DNA from: CALBPI01 sp942491885 | GTDB taxonomy: Bacteria > Pseudomonadota > Gammaproteobacteria > Steroidobacterales > Woeseiaceae | Assembly: GCA_942491885.1 (NCBI GenBank) | Contig: CALOCQ010000008.1 | Location: 620,001 to 684,000, forward strand | Direction of reading: 5' to 3' | DNA length: 64,000 bases | Part shown: positions 8,162 through 16,455 of the stretch, one piece after another | Layout: each line of letters opens with the position of its first letter | Numbering within the stretch: the stretch's first letter is position 1 | Notes under the pieces: model-generated | Databases searched by the model: none | Told to the model about the DNA's origin: nothing | Seen by the model: only the letters and a program-made list of their open reading frames with translations | Translations under genes and position numbers: made by a program

Positions 8162-10146
8162 TGATGACAAGAATAAGACGCAGATTGCGCGCATTGCGCG
8201 GCGCGAGACTGATGGCGATTGCTGCAGGCTTGATGCTGCTGACACCAGGCCACGCGCAGGACGGGCTGATAACACCAAACTATCGGGAAGCCGACATTCG
8301 CCAGGTAATCGATGCCGTACAGGCGGTAACCGGCCGCAGCATGATCGTCGATCAGCGCGTCAACGCGAAGGTGACGCTGCTCTCCAGCGAGCCGATGAGC
8401 GCCGAGGAATTCTACGCGGCGTTTCTGTCACTGCTGCAGGTGAATAACTTCCAGGCCGTCGAAACGGGCAAAATCACGCGCATCATTCCGAACGCGCAGT
8501 TGCGCAGCGAAGCGGCCAACATCGGCCGCGCCGCGCCGGACGAGACGGTTACCACGGTGATTCGCATCGAAAATGTCTCAGCGGCGCAATTGGTGCCGGT
8601 ATTGCGCCCGTTACTGCCGAACTACGCCCATCTGGCCGCTTATCAATCATCTAACACACTCATCATCAGCGACACGCAGCGCAATATCGACCGTATCAAG
8701 TATCTGTTGCGACAGATCGACCGACCCGTCGAAGAAGACGTCGAAATCGTGCGGCTGCAAAACGCCTCGGCGGCCGATCTTGTCAGCACGATAAGCGCGC
8801 TGACCAATGCGAGTCGCGCCGAAGCAGCCGCCGCCGGCATGTCAACGAACCTGGTCGCGGACGCAAGAACCAATAGCATATTGATTAGCGGTGTCGCCTC
8901 GGCACGGCTAAAGATTCGCACGCTGATCGCCCACCTCGATACACCGCAGGAAGACGGCGGTGACACCCAGGTGCGCTTTTTGCGCTACGCCAACGCAGAG
9001 GATCTGGCAACCAAGTTGCAGAACCAGAGCCAGAATACTTCGAGCGGTCAGCCGGGTAGCGCGGCGGCAAACGGTGAAGTCAACATCTGGGCTGATGACA
9101 TCACCAACGCACTCATCATCACCGCACCGCCGGCGACAATGCGTTCTATAATGGCGGTGATCGACAAGCTCGACATACGCCGCGCGCAGGTGCTGGTCGA
9201 AGCCTTGATCGTCGAGGTCCTGATCGACAATGACTCACAGCTCGGCGTTACCTGGGCGGTCGACGGCAGCAACAAAGACAATGCTATCGGCGCGACGGAC
9301 TTCTCATCTGCCGGCGGTCGCGTTACCGGCCTCGCCGGTGCGATCGGCGGCGACGACGCCTCTGCAATTGCGCAGGCAATCGGCGAAGGCCTGACGCTCG
9401 GCGTGGGCCGGATCTCGGATACCGGCATGAGTTTCGCCGCGATCCTGAATGCCCTCGAAGGCGATGCGACAACTAACGTCATTTCCACGCCGACGCTGAC
9501 CACCCTCGACAACGAGGAAGCCCGAATCGAGATCGGTCAGGAAGTGCCTTTCGTTAGCGGCAGCTTTACTAACACCGGTGCCGGCGGCGCTGTGAATCCC
9601 TTCCAGACCATTAACCGCGAGAAGGTCGGGACCCTGCTGGAAATCACACCACAGATCAACGAAGGCACATCAATCCTTCTGAAGATAAAACAGGAAGTCT
9701 CAAGTCTGAGCCAGAGTGCGGGCGCGGTAGACCTGATCACCAACGAACGACTGATCGAAACATCGGTCATGGTGGAGGATGGCGGTATTCTTATTCTTGG
9801 CGGGCTGATTGACGACTCGTTGCGCGAGAGCGACCAGCGCGTGCCGATACTTGGCAAACTGCCATTGATTGGTACCCTGTTCCGTTCCCGCACCACGACG
9901 AAAACAAAAACCAATCTGATGGTCTTTATCAAGCCACGCATCATTCGCGATGGCGTTACGGCAAGGCGCGAAACCAATGCCAAGTACAACTTCATTCGGG
10001 ATCTGCAGCAAAGTAATGGCTCGCCGGTACCGTTGATGCCGAATGCCGATCGCCCGATATTGCCGCCCTATGAAGAGCAAAACGATGAGCCGGCGCCGGT
10101 GAGAACACCCGAAAACATCATGCAAGAATCCACAGGCAACGAGTAG
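8161..10146 (+). CDS. gspD: Type II secretion system secretin GspD
   Basis: Outer-membrane secretin of 661 residues. The signal peptide is about 30 residues long (RLMAIAAGLMLLTPGHAQ). The N0 domain follows (YREADIRQVIDAVQAVTGRSMIVD), then the N1-N3 repeats with typical VIRIENVSAAQLVPVLRPLLP and VRFLRYANAEDLATKL blocks. The secretin barrel domain has the VPFVSGSFTNTG gate-proximal segment, VGTLLEITPQIN and the signature VEDGGILILGGLIDD...RVPILGKLPLIGTLFR. The Asn/Asp-rich C-terminal tail after residue 600 could serve as the pilotin-binding S region. No pilotin gene (gspS/aspS) is visible nearby. One-base overlap with gspC and five-base gap to gspE indicate one transcript. Confidence 0.96.
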   Translation: MMTRIRRRLRALRGARLMAIAAGLMLLTPGHAQDGLITPNYREADIRQVIDAVQAVTGRSMIVDQRVNAKVTLLSSEPMSAEEFYAAFLSLLQVNNFQAVETGKITRIIPNAQLRSEAANIGRAAPDETVTTVIRIENVSAAQLVPVLRPLLPNYAHLAAYQSSNTLIISDTQRNIDRIKYLLRQIDRPVEEDVEIVRLQNASAADLVSTISALTNASRAEAAAAGMSTNLVADARTNSILISGVASARLKIRTLIAHLDTPQEDGGDTQVRFLRYANAEDLATKLQNQSQNTSSGQPGSAAANGEVNIWADDITNALIITAPPATMRSIMAVIDKLDIRRAQVLVEALIVEVLIDNDSQLGVTWAVDGSNKDNAIGATDFSSAGGRVTGLAGAIGGDDASAIAQAIGEGLTLGVGRISDTGMSFAAILNALEGDATTNVISTPTLTTLDNEEARIEIGQEVPFVSGSFTNTGAGGAVNPFQTINREKVGTLLEITPQINEGTSILLKIKQEVSSLSQSAGAVDLITNERLIETSVMVEDGGILILGGLIDDSLRESDQRVPILGKLPLIGTLFRSRTTTKTKTNLMVFIKPRIIRDGVTARRETNAKYNFIRDLQQSNGSPVPLMPNADRPILPPYEEQNDEPAPVRTPENIMQESTGNE

Positions 10147-10151
10147 CGCTC

Positions 10152-11669
10152 ATGGTCGCAAGCACCGACGAACTTTCGCAGCTTCCTGAGAACGCCGACG
10201 ACGATTCACGTCAGCTGCCCTTCTCGTTCGCCAAACGCCACGGTTTGTTGTTGCGCGAAGCGGCTTCCGACGATGGCGTCCCTGTACTGCTCTATCGCGC
10301 CGGCGCGAATCTCGCGAGCCTGACCGAAGCGCGTCGTTATATCGGCCGCTCGCTAACCCTTGAGCAGATCAGCGCCGAACAGTTCGACATGGAGCTGCAA
10401 CAGGCCTATGAGCGCGGATCCGGTCAGACCATGCAGATGATGGACGGCCTCGAGGAAGACACGGATTTATTCCTGATCGCGCAGGAGCTCCCCGAGCAAT
10501 CAGATCTGCTCGAGTCCGACGATGAAGCGCCGATTATCCGATTGATCAACGCGCTGCTGACGGAAGCAATCAAGGAAAACGCCTCCGATATTCACATTGA
10601 GCCTTATGAAAATCGGCTGGTCGTGCGGATGCGTATCGACGGCGTGTTGCGCGAAGTTCTGCAGACCGGCCGTGGCGTTGCGCCGCTGCTGGTGTCCCGT
10701 ATCAAGGTCATGTCCAAGCTCGATATCGCCGAAAAGCGCCTGCCGCAGGATGGCCGCATCTCGCTGCGCGTGGCGGGCCGCGCCGTCGATGTGCGCGTAT
10801 CAACGATGCCGTCCGGTCACGGCGAGCGCGTCGTGATGCGCTTACTCGATAAACAGGCCGGCAGGCTGGATCTGCAGCAGCTCGGCATGCGCAAGGAAGA
10901 TCAGGCCCAAATCGACGGGCTTATTCACAAGCCGCACGGCATCATTCTTGTTACAGGGCCGACCGGCTCGGGTAAGACCACGACCCTCTACGCCGCGCTC
11001 GAACGCATCAACGATGCGTCTCGCAATATCATGACCGTCGAAGACCCGATCGAGTACTATATCGACGGCATTGGTCAATCACAGGTCAACACTAAAGTCG
11101 AAATGACTTTTGCGCGCGGGCTGCGGGCTATCTTGCGTCAGGATCCCGATGTCGTCATGGTCGGCGAAATCCGCGATCTCGAAACTGCGGAAATTGCCGT
11201 ACAAGCGAGCCTGACAGGTCACCTTGTTCTGTCCACCTTGCATACCAACACCGCTGTCGGCGCCGTCACGCGCCTGCGCGACATGGGCGTTGAGCCGTTC
11301 TTGCTGTCATCCAGCCTGATCGGCGTGCTGTCCCAGCGCCTGGTGCGCACACTCGACGCGGATCATCGTGAGGCCTATCCGGCGAGCGACAGCGAATGCG
11401 AAATGCTCCGCGTCCCGAGGGAAGACCGCCCGACGATCTACCGCCCGGCTGCCAATGACCCGCTCGGCTTTCGCGGTCGTTCGGGTATCTACGAATTGGT
11501 GGTCGTCGATGACACGATGCGCACGATGATCCATGACGGTGCCGGCGAGCATGAGCTGGAGCACTACGCACGCACGCGCAGTCCAAGCATTCGCGATGAC
11601 GGGCGCGCTAAAATCCTCGACGGGAAGACGACGCTGGAAGAAGTCCTGCGTGTTACCCGTGATGACTAG
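10152..11669 (+). CDS. gspE: Type II secretion ATPase GspE without the zinc tetracysteine motif
   Basis: Cytoplasmic hexameric ATPase that powers pseudopilus assembly. The 505 residues contain the N-terminal platform-binding region (1-120), then N2E and the ATPase core: Walker A GPTGSGKT at 269-276, Asp box EDPIEYY at 297-303, Walker B DPDVVMVGEIRD at 331-342, and the His box STLHTN near 361-366. In family members the following segment carries two CxxC pairs that bind zinc. Here the first pair reads DADH (402-405) and the second AANDP (433-437), and only C416 lies between them. The flanking sequence (SQRLVRTL, GFRGRSGIYEL, SIRDDG) is otherwise canonical, so this is a real loss and not a frame error. 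It sits between gspD and gspF in the same operon. Confidence 0.95.
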   Translation: MVASTDELSQLPENADDDSRQLPFSFAKRHGLLLREAASDDGVPVLLYRAGANLASLTEARRYIGRSLTLEQISAEQFDMELQQAYERGSGQTMQMMDGLEEDTDLFLIAQELPEQSDLLESDDEAPIIRLINALLTEAIKENASDIHIEPYENRLVVRMRIDGVLREVLQTGRGVAPLLVSRIKVMSKLDIAEKRLPQDGRISLRVAGRAVDVRVSTMPSGHGERVVMRLLDKQAGRLDLQQLGMRKEDQAQIDGLIHKPHGIILVTGPTGSGKTTTLYAALERINDASRNIMTVEDPIEYYIDGIGQSQVNTKVEMTFARGLRAILRQDPDVVMVGEIRDLETAEIAVQASLTGHLVLSTLHTNTAVGAVTRLRDMGVEPFLLSSSLIGVLSQRLVRTLDADHREAYPASDSECEMLRVPREDRPTIYRPAANDPLGFRGRSGIYELVVVDDTMRTMIHDGAGEHELEHYARTRSPSIRDDGRAKILDGKTTLEEVLRVTRDD

Positions 11670-11691
11670 CTGCCCGCTCGCAACATAGATC

Positions 11692-12912
11692 ATGGCGGCT
11701 TTCGAATACGTTGCGCTGGATACGCGCGGCAAACAGAAAAAAGGCGTGCTCGAGGGCGATACCGCCCGCCAGGTGCGCCAATCGCTGCGCGAGCAGTCAC
11801 TGACACCAATGTCGGTCGAGCAGATTGCCACGCGCGGCAAGACGACCGGCACTGCCACGACACTCGGCATACGGCGCAGCCTGTCGTCCAGCGAGCTGTC
11901 TCTGGTGACACGCCAACTGGCGACGCTGGTGCAGGCCGGCCTGCCGCTCGAAGAAGCGCTGCAGGCGATCGGCGACCAATCCGAACAACCGCGCACGCAA
12001 AGCATTGTCCTCGGCGTTCGCGCCCGTGTCCGCGAAGGCTATTCGCTGGCCGGCAGTCTCGCCGAATTTCCCGGTGCATTCCCGTCGATGTTCCGTGCAA
12101 CGATCGATGCCGGTGAACAGTCGGGCAAACTCGACGGCGTACTCGAGCGGCTCGCTGACTATACGGAGAACCGCCAGAACCTGTCGCAAAAGGCACGTAG
12201 CGCCCTGATATACCCTATTCTGCTGGTCATCATGTCCATCATCGTCGTGGCATTCATGCTCTCCTACGTCGTGCCCAAGGTCGTCAGCGTTTTTACCTCC
12301 ACCGGTACAGAACTGCCGCTGTTAACGCGTATTCTGATCAGCGCGAGCGAGTTTGTTCAATCCTATTGGTGGCTATTGATTCTTGGCGCTGTCGCGGTTG
12401 TCATGTTGATTCGCTACATCCTCAGCCGACCGGGGCCGAAGGCGCGCTGGCATGCCACGCTATTGCGGCTGCCGTTGGTTGGCCGCCTGACCCGCGGGCT
12501 CAACACGGCGCGTTTCATGCGCACCCTCAGCATACTTGCCAGCAGCGGCGTGCCGGTTCTTGACTCGTTACGTATTGCCGGCGAAGTCATCGACAATATC
12601 CCGATGCGCCGCGCCGTCGATGAGGCCGCCATCCGGATTCGCGAAGGCGCGCCAATCAGCCGCTCCTTGAAAGAACAAAAAGTGTTCCCGCCGATGACCA
12701 TCCACCTGATTTCCAGTGGCGAGTCCAGCGGTCAGCTCGATGACATGCTGGAGCGCGCCGCGGTCAATCAGGAGCGCGAAATGGACGGATTGATCTCGGG
12801 TCTGATGTCGATTATTGAGCCGCTGGTCATCGTTTTCATGGGTGGCATCGTACTCACGATAGTGCTGGCTATACTGCTGCCGATCTTCAACATGAACCAG
12901 CTGCTGAATTAG
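11692..12912 (+). CDS. gspF: Type II secretion inner-membrane platform protein GspF
   Basis: Polytopic platform protein of 406 residues with the standard layout: cytoplasmic domain 1 (about 60-170, with LSLVTRQLATLVQAGLPLEEAL), a membrane hairpin near 170-250 (YPILLVIMSIIVVAFMLSYVVP and WWLLILGAVAVVMLIRYI), cytoplasmic domain 2 (FMRTLSILASSGVPVLDSL), and a final transmembrane helix (IEPLVIVFMGGIVLTIVLAILLPIFNMNQ). ATG 11692 gives the typical MAAFEYVALDTRGKQKKGVLEGD opening. It is the last secretion gene present: gspG-N are not downstream and must lie elsewhere if the system works. Confidence 0.95.
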   Translation: MAAFEYVALDTRGKQKKGVLEGDTARQVRQSLREQSLTPMSVEQIATRGKTTGTATTLGIRRSLSSSELSLVTRQLATLVQAGLPLEEALQAIGDQSEQPRTQSIVLGVRARVREGYSLAGSLAEFPGAFPSMFRATIDAGEQSGKLDGVLERLADYTENRQNLSQKARSALIYPILLVIMSIIVVAFMLSYVVPKVVSVFTSTGTELPLLTRILISASEFVQSYWWLLILGAVAVVMLIRYILSRPGPKARWHATLLRLPLVGRLTRGLNTARFMRTLSILASSGVPVLDSLRIAGEVIDNIPMRRAVDEAAIRIREGAPISRSLKEQKVFPPMTIHLISSGESSGQLDDMLERAAVNQEREMDGLISGLMSIIEPLVIVFMGGIVLTIVLAILLPIFNMNQLLN

Positions 12913-12957
12913 GCGCAACCAGGCGAAGTGTCAGCGAATGGTTACCATGGTTGCGCC
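12912..12957. repeat. Inverted repeat after gspF (10-bp arms, 26-base loop)
   Basis: Perfect arms GGCGCAACCA (12912-12921) and TGGTTGCGCC (12948-12957) begin at the last base of the gspF stop codon. No T-tract follows, so this is not a standard intrinsic terminator. It lies about 80 bases upstream of the acidic protein gene and could separate the two transcription units or bind a regulator. The following 15 bases contain TATATATT-like sequence that could serve as a -10 element. Confidence 0.4.
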
Positions 12958-13035
12958 GACACGAAATTCGGTTATATATTCGCGACATCAGCAACGGAAC
13001 CGACAACGGGCCCTGCGCAAGGCGAGTGGATACAG

Positions 13036-13356
13036 ATGAATATGTCAGAACGCGATAACGACGACGATCTTGAGCCGAACGACATGGATGATATCGACAT
13101 CGGTGACGATGACGATGACGATGATGACGAGGGCTTTGCAACAACCATTGTCATTGAGAACAACGACAATGTCGGCGGCGTTTCCGTCGAGATCAACGTT
13201 GAAGAACTGGTATCTGACATTGAGAAGGCCAAGGCTCAGACAGCTGACGGCGCGGCCGCAAGACGCAGGCTGGAAGCGTTGCTGGAAGAAAAGCGCCTGA
13301 AACGCCTGCTCGATGAAGACGATGACTTTGGCATCGATGATCTGGATGCCAGCTAG
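13036..13356 (+). CDS. Small, highly acidic protein (PA3496-like, tentative)
   Basis: Predicted protein of 106 residues of unknown function. The N-terminal third is almost entirely Asp/Glu/Asn, with an uninterrupted run of about ten Asp/Glu residues near position 30 encoded by GAY repeats. A short central beta-like segment follows (ATTIVIENNDNVGGVSVEINVEELV). The C-terminus carries a helical basic/acidic motif, AARRRLEALLEEKRLKRLLDEDDDFGIDDL. That C-terminal motif resembles the short proteins annotated as PA3496-family putative envelope-integrity proteins, but I make this link from memory and rate it tentative. ATG 13036 has AAGGCGAG about ten bases upstream. The longer frame from 12928 would cross the gspF-linked inverted repeat and is not favoured; ATG 13042 is also possible. 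It ends three bases before the dnaE2 stop, convergently. Confidence 0.7.
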   Translation: MNMSERDNDDDLEPNDMDDIDIGDDDDDDDDEGFATTIVIENNDNVGGVSVEINVEELVSDIEKAKAQTADGAAARRRLEALLEEKRLKRLLDEDDDFGIDDLDAS

Positions 13357-13359
13357 GAG

Positions 13360-16300
13360 CTAATGAAAATCCCGCGACGTGGTGGTCAGCTGCCCTAGCA
13401 GATGGTTGTAGTCATAAAGCTCACTCACGACGACGTGAATGACCTTGCCCTGCTTCTGCACACGCCCGGCGGCCGCCATCAGTCTTGCCCCCACGAGTTC
13501 GCGGCGTTGACGCGCCGCCAGATCTTTCCAGATCACCAGGTTCATGTAACCACTTTCGTCCTCCAGCGTGACGAAGGTAACCCCGCCCGCACTGCCCGGG
13601 CGCTGCCGGGTTACGACGATGCCGGCGACGTACACCGCCGTGTCGTGCTTGCAGGCAACGAGGTCTTCGGCGCAGACAAAGCTTCGCGCGCTAAACCAGC
13701 CACGCAACATCGCCATCGGATGACGACCCAGCGTTAACCCCAGATGCCGATAGTCGGCCACCACATCCTGCGCCTCACTCGGCGTGCGTAACAAAGGCGT
13801 CGCCTCGCTGAATTCCATCCCGGCCAGCAGATCGTCATGGTGCTCAACACCAGCCACCTGCCAGCGCGCAAGATGACGGTGACCACTGAGTCGCGCCAAT
13901 GCATTCGCTGCAGCCAGCGCACCAAGCTCGCTGCGATTGAGCATTGCCCGGGTCGCCATTTCCTGCACCGTACGAAAACCCTGGGTGTTGCGCACCAGCT
14001 GCAGCCGGCCTGCAGCCTCTTCACCGAACCCTTTAACCAGACGTAAACCAAGTCTTAGCGCCGGCCGGCGCTTGTCATCGGCTTCGAGCGTACAGTCCCA
14101 ATCGCTGTGGCGAACATCAACGGCGCGTACCGCCACGCCATGCCTGGTCACCATCTGGGTCAGTTGCGAGGCGCTGTAAAAGCCCATCGGCTGGCTGTTG
14201 ATCAACGCGCAGACAAACGCCGCCGGATGGTGACACTTCAACCACGCCGATACATATACCAGCAACGCGAAACTGGAAGAATGCGACTCGGGAAATCCGT
14301 ATTCGCCAAAGCCCTTAATCTGGGCAAATATTTTTTCTGCGAAACCCGCTTCATAGCCGCGTGCATGCATGCCTGCTTTGAGTTTTTCCTCGAATGGGCC
14401 GAGTCCGCCACGCCGCTTCCATGCCGCCATTGCACGTCGCAACTGATCCGCCTCGCCGGGGCTGAAGCCCGCCGCGACGACCGCTAACTCCATCACCTGC
14501 TCCTGAAAAATCGGCACACCAAGCGTGCGCCTTAAAACATCGCGTACCGCATCGCTCGGATAACTGACCGCCTCCTCGCCGTTACGACGGCGTAAGTACG
14601 GGTGCACCATATCGCCCTGAATCGGTCCGGGCCGAATCAGCGCAACCTCGATCACAAGATCGTAAAAACAACGTGGACGCAGCCTTGGCAACATCGCCAT
14701 TTGCGCGCGCGACTCGATCTGGAAGACGCCCATCGTGTCCGCATCACAAATCATGTCATATGTCGCCGGGTCTTCCGCAGGCACACTGGCCAATGTAAGC
14801 CGCTCGCCATGAAAGCCCTCGATCAGGTCGAAACAACGACGGATTGCACTGAGCATACCAAGACCCAGCACATCCACCTTTAACAACCCGAGTGATTCCA
14901 GGTCGTCTTTCTCCCACTGAATCACCGTACGCTCAGGCATGCTGGCATTCTCAACCGGCACCAGCTCATCGAGCCGCCCCTCAGCGATGACAAACCCGCC
15001 AACATGCTGCGACAGGTGACGCGGAAAACCGATGATCTCGCGCACCAGCGACAACAGGCGGCGTATCGTCGGGTTGTTGGGATCAAGGCCGGCTTCGTAC
15101 ACGCGGGCATCGTCTACCTGCGTGCCGTCCCACCACTGCATGCTGCGTGCCAGCTGATCGATCTGCAGCTCCTGTAGACCTAACGCCCTGCCAACGTCGC
15201 GCATCGCACTGCGCGGCCGATAGCTGATAACCGTCGCTGCAAGTGCGGCACGCTCGCGCCCGTATTTTTTGTAGATGTACTGAATCACCTCCTCGCGCCG
15301 CTGATGCTCAAAATCAACATCAATGTCGGGAGGCTCATTACGTTCACGTGAAATGAAGCGCTCGACCAGCGTCGACTGCCGGGCGGGATCGACCTCGGTA
15401 ATGCCCAGACAGAAACACACCGCAGAGTTCGCCGCCGAGCCGCGTCCCTGACACAGAATCGATTGACTGCGTGCCCAGTGCACGATGTCGTAAACGGTCA
15501 GAAAATAAGGCTCATAGGCAAGATCGCCGATCAGCACGAGCTCGTGTTCGATCAGCCCGCGTGTCTTGTCGTCAAGACCTTCCGGCCAGCGTCGCGCAGC
15601 ACCCTGCCAGGTCAGCTCACGCAGCCAGCTGGTCGCGGTGTGTCCGACGGGCACCAGCTCATGCGGATATTCGTAGCTCAGCTCGTCGAGCGAAAACGCG
15701 CAGCGCGCCGCAACGGCCAGTGTCTCGTTAAGCAACGGCGTGGGATAGACCTGCTCGAGCACCTGCCAGCGGCGCAAATGCCGCTCGCTGTTGGCGTGCA
15801 ACGCATAGCCCGCCTCGTGCACCGTGGTCTTCAGCCTGATCGCCGTCACGGTGTCCTGCAGAGCCCGCCGTTCACGCACATGCATATGCACATCACCGGC
15901 CGCCACCAAAGGTAGTGCGAGGCGTGCGCTCAGCTTCCTGAGCGCCTCGAGCCGCAGGCGATGCATGCCGTCCGGAAACAACTCCGCGGCGATCCACAGG
16001 CGCCCGGCGAACGCGTCGACCAGCCACGCGTCGGCGCTGTGTAGCGCGAAATCGTTGCCCGGCAGCCAGAGCACGGTGCAGTCATCGAGCAAACCGTCGC
16101 TGCCGACAAGCTGTTGCACCATCGCCGCGGTGAGGCGGTAACTGCCCTTATCCGCCGCACGCCGTGCCTTGCTGATCAATCGGCACAAACCCGCATAGCC
16201 GCGTCGTGATGTCGCGTGCACTACCAGGCGAGGGCCATTCTCAAGCGCAAACTCTGCGCCAACCACCAGCGCAATGTCATGTGCTTTTGCCGCGCTGTGC

Positions 16301-16455
16301 GCACGCACAATTCCCGACAGCGAGCACTCGTCGGTGATCGCGATAGCCTGGTAGCCGAGCGCTGCGGCCTGCCCGACCAATTCCTCGGGATGTGATGCGC
16401 CGCGCAGGAAGGTGAAGTTACTGAGCGCGTGCAGCTCGGCGTAATCGACAGGCAT
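13360..16455 (-). CDS. dnaE2: Error-prone DNA polymerase DnaE2 (ImuC)
   Basis: SOS-induced C-family polymerase that performs mutagenic translesion synthesis with ImuA and ImuB. The 1031 residues comprise an N-terminal PHP domain (YAELHALSNFTFLRGASHPEEL), the polymerase palm with PDIDVDFEHQRREEVIQYIYKKYG near residue 380, the fingers region, a helix-hairpin-helix segment, and a C-terminal OB fold (AVYVAGIVVTRQRPGSAGGVTFVTLEDESG near residue 950). Length and the short C-terminus after the OB fold distinguish DnaE2 from replicative DnaE1. ATG 16455 (MPVDYAELHALSNF) shares one base with the imuB stop (TGATG), so translation is coupled. The upstream in-frame extension to 16521 lies within imuB and is rejected. 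It is the last gene of the lexA-imuA-imuB-dnaE2 cassette. Confidence 0.96.
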   Translation of the reverse strand: MPVDYAELHALSNFTFLRGASHPEELVGQAAALGYQAIAITDECSLSGIVRAHSAAKAHDIALVVGAEFALENGPRLVVHATSRRGYAGLCRLISKARRAADKGSYRLTAAMVQQLVGSDGLLDDCTVLWLPGNDFALHSADAWLVDAFAGRLWIAAELFPDGMHRLRLEALRKLSARLALPLVAAGDVHMHVRERRALQDTVTAIRLKTTVHEAGYALHANSERHLRRWQVLEQVYPTPLLNETLAVAARCAFSLDELSYEYPHELVPVGHTATSWLRELTWQGAARRWPEGLDDKTRGLIEHELVLIGDLAYEPYFLTVYDIVHWARSQSILCQGRGSAANSAVCFCLGITEVDPARQSTLVERFISRERNEPPDIDVDFEHQRREEVIQYIYKKYGRERAALAATVISYRPRSAMRDVGRALGLQELQIDQLARSMQWWDGTQVDDARVYEAGLDPNNPTIRRLLSLVREIIGFPRHLSQHVGGFVIAEGRLDELVPVENASMPERTVIQWEKDDLESLGLLKVDVLGLGMLSAIRRCFDLIEGFHGERLTLASVPAEDPATYDMICDADTMGVFQIESRAQMAMLPRLRPRCFYDLVIEVALIRPGPIQGDMVHPYLRRRNGEEAVSYPSDAVRDVLRRTLGVPIFQEQVMELAVVAAGFSPGEADQLRRAMAAWKRRGGLGPFEEKLKAGMHARGYEAGFAEKIFAQIKGFGEYGFPESHSSSFALLVYVSAWLKCHHPAAFVCALINSQPMGFYSASQLTQMVTRHGVAVRAVDVRHSDWDCTLEADDKRRPALRLGLRLVKGFGEEAAGRLQLVRNTQGFRTVQEMATRAMLNRSELGALAAANALARLSGHRHLARWQVAGVEHHDDLLAGMEFSEATPLLRTPSEAQDVVADYRHLGLTLGRHPMAMLRGWFSARSFVCAEDLVACKHDTAVYVAGIVVTRQRPGSAGGVTFVTLEDESGYMNLVIWKDLAARQRRELVGARLMAAAGRVQKQGKVIHVVVSELYDYNHLLGQLTTTSRDFH

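Noticed and set aside
13100..13135. GAY trinucleotide repeat in the acidic protein gene as a phase-variation tract
   Set aside because: The unit is three bases, so changes in copy number would not shift the frame; it simply encodes an Asp run.
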